A DNA stretch of 64,000 nucleotides. Origin: Halorubrum tebenquichense DSM 14210 (lineage in GTDB: Archaea > Halobacteriota > Halobacteria > Halobacteriales > Haloferacaceae). The stretch lies in the NCBI RefSeq assembly GCF_000337415.1, contig NZ_AOJD01000051.1, forward strand, positions 85,105 to 149,104, given 5' to 3'. The notes under the pieces were generated by a model. That model did not search any database. It was not told where the DNA came from and saw only the letters and a program-made list of their open reading frames with translations. Shown piece by piece: positions 62,739 to 64,000 of the stretch (the stretch's first letter is position 1; each line of letters starts with the position of its first letter). The position numbers were made by a program, and so were the translations under genes.

Positions 62739-63983
62739 CTACCGTTCGCCGAGCAGCGCCGCCGCCGCGTCGGCGACCGTCGCCGCGGCCGCCTCCACCT
62801 CCCGAACCCGGACGTACTCCCGCTCCGCGTGCGCGACCGCCCCGGACTCGTCGGCGAGGTCGCCGGGACCGAACACCACCGTCGGGGCGGGCGCGAAGTA
62901 CGACGCCTCCGTCGCCGCGCCGAACGGCCGCACGTCGCCGCCGCGGTCGCTCGGGAGACCGACCGCGGCGGCCGCGCTCCGCGCGCCGCCCGCGACCGCC
63001 TCGACGAGTTCGTGGTCCGGGTCAGTCGCGAACGCCTCCAGGAACGGGGACTCGCGGTCGGTGAGCGCGACGGCGACCTCGACGCCGTCACGATCACTCG
63101 GGGCGTCGGCGAGCGACTCCCGGACCGCGTCCGCGAGCGAGGACCGGAACCCCTCGGCGCTCTCCGGCGGGACGCTCCGCCGGTCGACCGTGATCGCGCA
63201 GTCCGCCGGGACCTGGTTCGTCGCCCTACCCCCCTCGATGACCGTGGCCGTGAGCTTCGGCGGGCCGAGCTGCGGGTGGGCGTCGGCTCCGGCGTCGAAC
63301 GTCCGGACCGCTGCGAGCGCGTCCTCCGCGGCCGCGACCGCGTTCGCGCCGGCGAACTCCGCGGCGTGCGCGGCGGTTCCCGACAGCTCGACGGTCGCCT
63401 GAAACCGCCCCTTCGCGGCGGTGCACGCGTCGAGTCCGGTCGGCTCCCCGACTAAGAACAGGTCGCCGTCAAGCGGATCGTCGATCCCCGGGAGCCGCCC
63501 GGTCAGCGCCGCCGCGCCGAGCGACAGGGCCTCCTCGTCGGGCGTGAGCGCGAGCGTGAGGCGGCCGCGTTCGGGCTCGGCGGCGAGGAAGCCGGCCAGG
63601 AGGGCCGCGAGCGGCCCCTTCGCGTCGCAGGCCCCCCGTCCGCGGATCACGTCCGCCGCGTCCGGCTCGCCCGACGCCTCCGCGTCGCTCGGCGCGGCAC
63701 CCCCGCGCTCGTCGCCGCGCGCCTCGGCCCGCTCGAACGGGACGTGCGGGGCCACCGTGTCGAGGTGCGTGTTCAACACGAGGTGCGGACCGGCCTCGGG
63801 GGCCGGCGACCGCTTCTCCGCGAGGACGCAGCCGTCCGCGACGACCTCGGAGTCGGCGTCGTGGCGGTCGAGCGTCTCGACGACGAACTCGCGCATCTCG
63901 TCGACCGACTCGTGGGAGGGGATCCGAACCGCGTCTTCGAGGAACGAGACCGGGTCGAAGTCGGAGTCGTCCTCCCAGCTCAT
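62739..63983 (-). CDS. M20 family metallopeptidase (ArgE/DapE-like)
   Basis: A 414-residue zinc amidohydrolase. LVLNTHLDTVAPH (H73, D75), GRGACDAKGPLAALL (D120) and ALTPDEEALS (catalytic Glu pair) are the metal ligands; LVGEPTGLDACTAAKG and the final AEREYVRV supply Glu/His. A Gly/Ala/Glu-rich loop at about 85-110 is unusual. Substrate could be succinyl-diaminopimelate or acetyl-ornithine/-lysine; not decided. Confidence 0.85.
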   Translation of the reverse strand: MSWEDDSDFDPVSFLEDAVRIPSHESVDEMREFVVETLDRHDADSEVVADGCVLAEKRSPAPEAGPHLVLNTHLDTVAPHVPFERAEARGDERGGAAPSDAEASGEPDAADVIRGRGACDAKGPLAALLAGFLAAEPERGRLTLALTPDEEALSLGAAALTGRLPGIDDPLDGDLFLVGEPTGLDACTAAKGRFQATVELSGTAAHAAEFAGANAVAAAEDALAAVRTFDAGADAHPQLGPPKLTATVIEGGRATNQVPADCAITVDRRSVPPESAEGFRSSLADAVRESLADAPSDRDGVEVAVALTDRESPFLEAFATDPDHELVEAVAGGARSAAAAVGLPSDRGGDVRPFGAATEASYFAPAPTVVFGPGDLADESGAVAHAEREYVRVREVEAAAATVADAAAALLGER

Positions 63984-64000
63984 CGCGGATCGGCCGGGAG

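Overview
The window is a gene-dense piece of a haloarchaeal chromosome. GC content is very high, the predicted proteins are strongly acidic, several exported proteins carry Tat lipoprotein signals, promoters have TTTAA/TTATAA-type TATA boxes close to the start codon, and there is an archaeal 7S SRP RNA, SRP19, Gar1, a CNNM/CorC protein, a Pst phosphate system and a Nuo complex without NuoEFG. The gene families point to the Halobacteria, and Halorubrum or a close relative is plausible, but the genus is an inference. I see no insertion sequence, prophage, CRISPR array or tRNA gene.

Layout. 1-2943: a Sua5/YrdC tRNA-modification enzyme cut by the window edge, a peroxiredoxin-like protein without cysteine coupled to a glutaredoxin, and a CNNM/CorC membrane protein. 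3488-7457: a DUF5781-like putative metalloprotease, a VUT-family transporter for the queuosine/archaeosine precursor with a ribbon-helix-helix regulator, and a bioY-bioM-bioN biotin ECF transporter behind a BirA-like operator. 7562-17290: a membrane heterodisulfide-reductase-like protein, the pstSCAB-phoU phosphate cluster followed by an ArsC/low-molecular-weight phosphatase protein, and a cation/Ca2+ exchanger. 17336-24517: a VOC protein with a minisatellite, the B12-binding subunit of methylmalonyl-CoA mutase with its MeaB GTPase chaperone, a response regulator, the SRP RNA gene and small haloarchaeal proteins. 24567-40562: redox enzymes, the korAB ferredoxin oxidoreductase, a geranylgeranyl reductase, citrate synthase, a PIN-ATPase-KH protein, alaS and a sensor kinase. 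40621-52045: SRP19, Gar1 and the nuoABCDHIJJKLMN operon. 52199-63983: purE and purK separated by two other genes, a cell-surface protein, a divergent tubulin/FtsZ homologue, an AI-2E family permease, a NYN nuclease-like protein and an M20 peptidase.

The most interesting structure is non-coding. Three intergenic stretches (about 3028-3412 on +, 22660-23042 on -, 60560-60897 on -) are copies of one element. Each has tandem copies of a 19-base leader box, usually preceded by a TTATAAA box at a fixed 18-base distance, then conserved sequence blocks and hairpins. The hairpin arms differ between copies but stay complementary, which is the pattern expected of a structured RNA. I do not recognise it as a named RNA family and propose it as the candidate undescribed system here.
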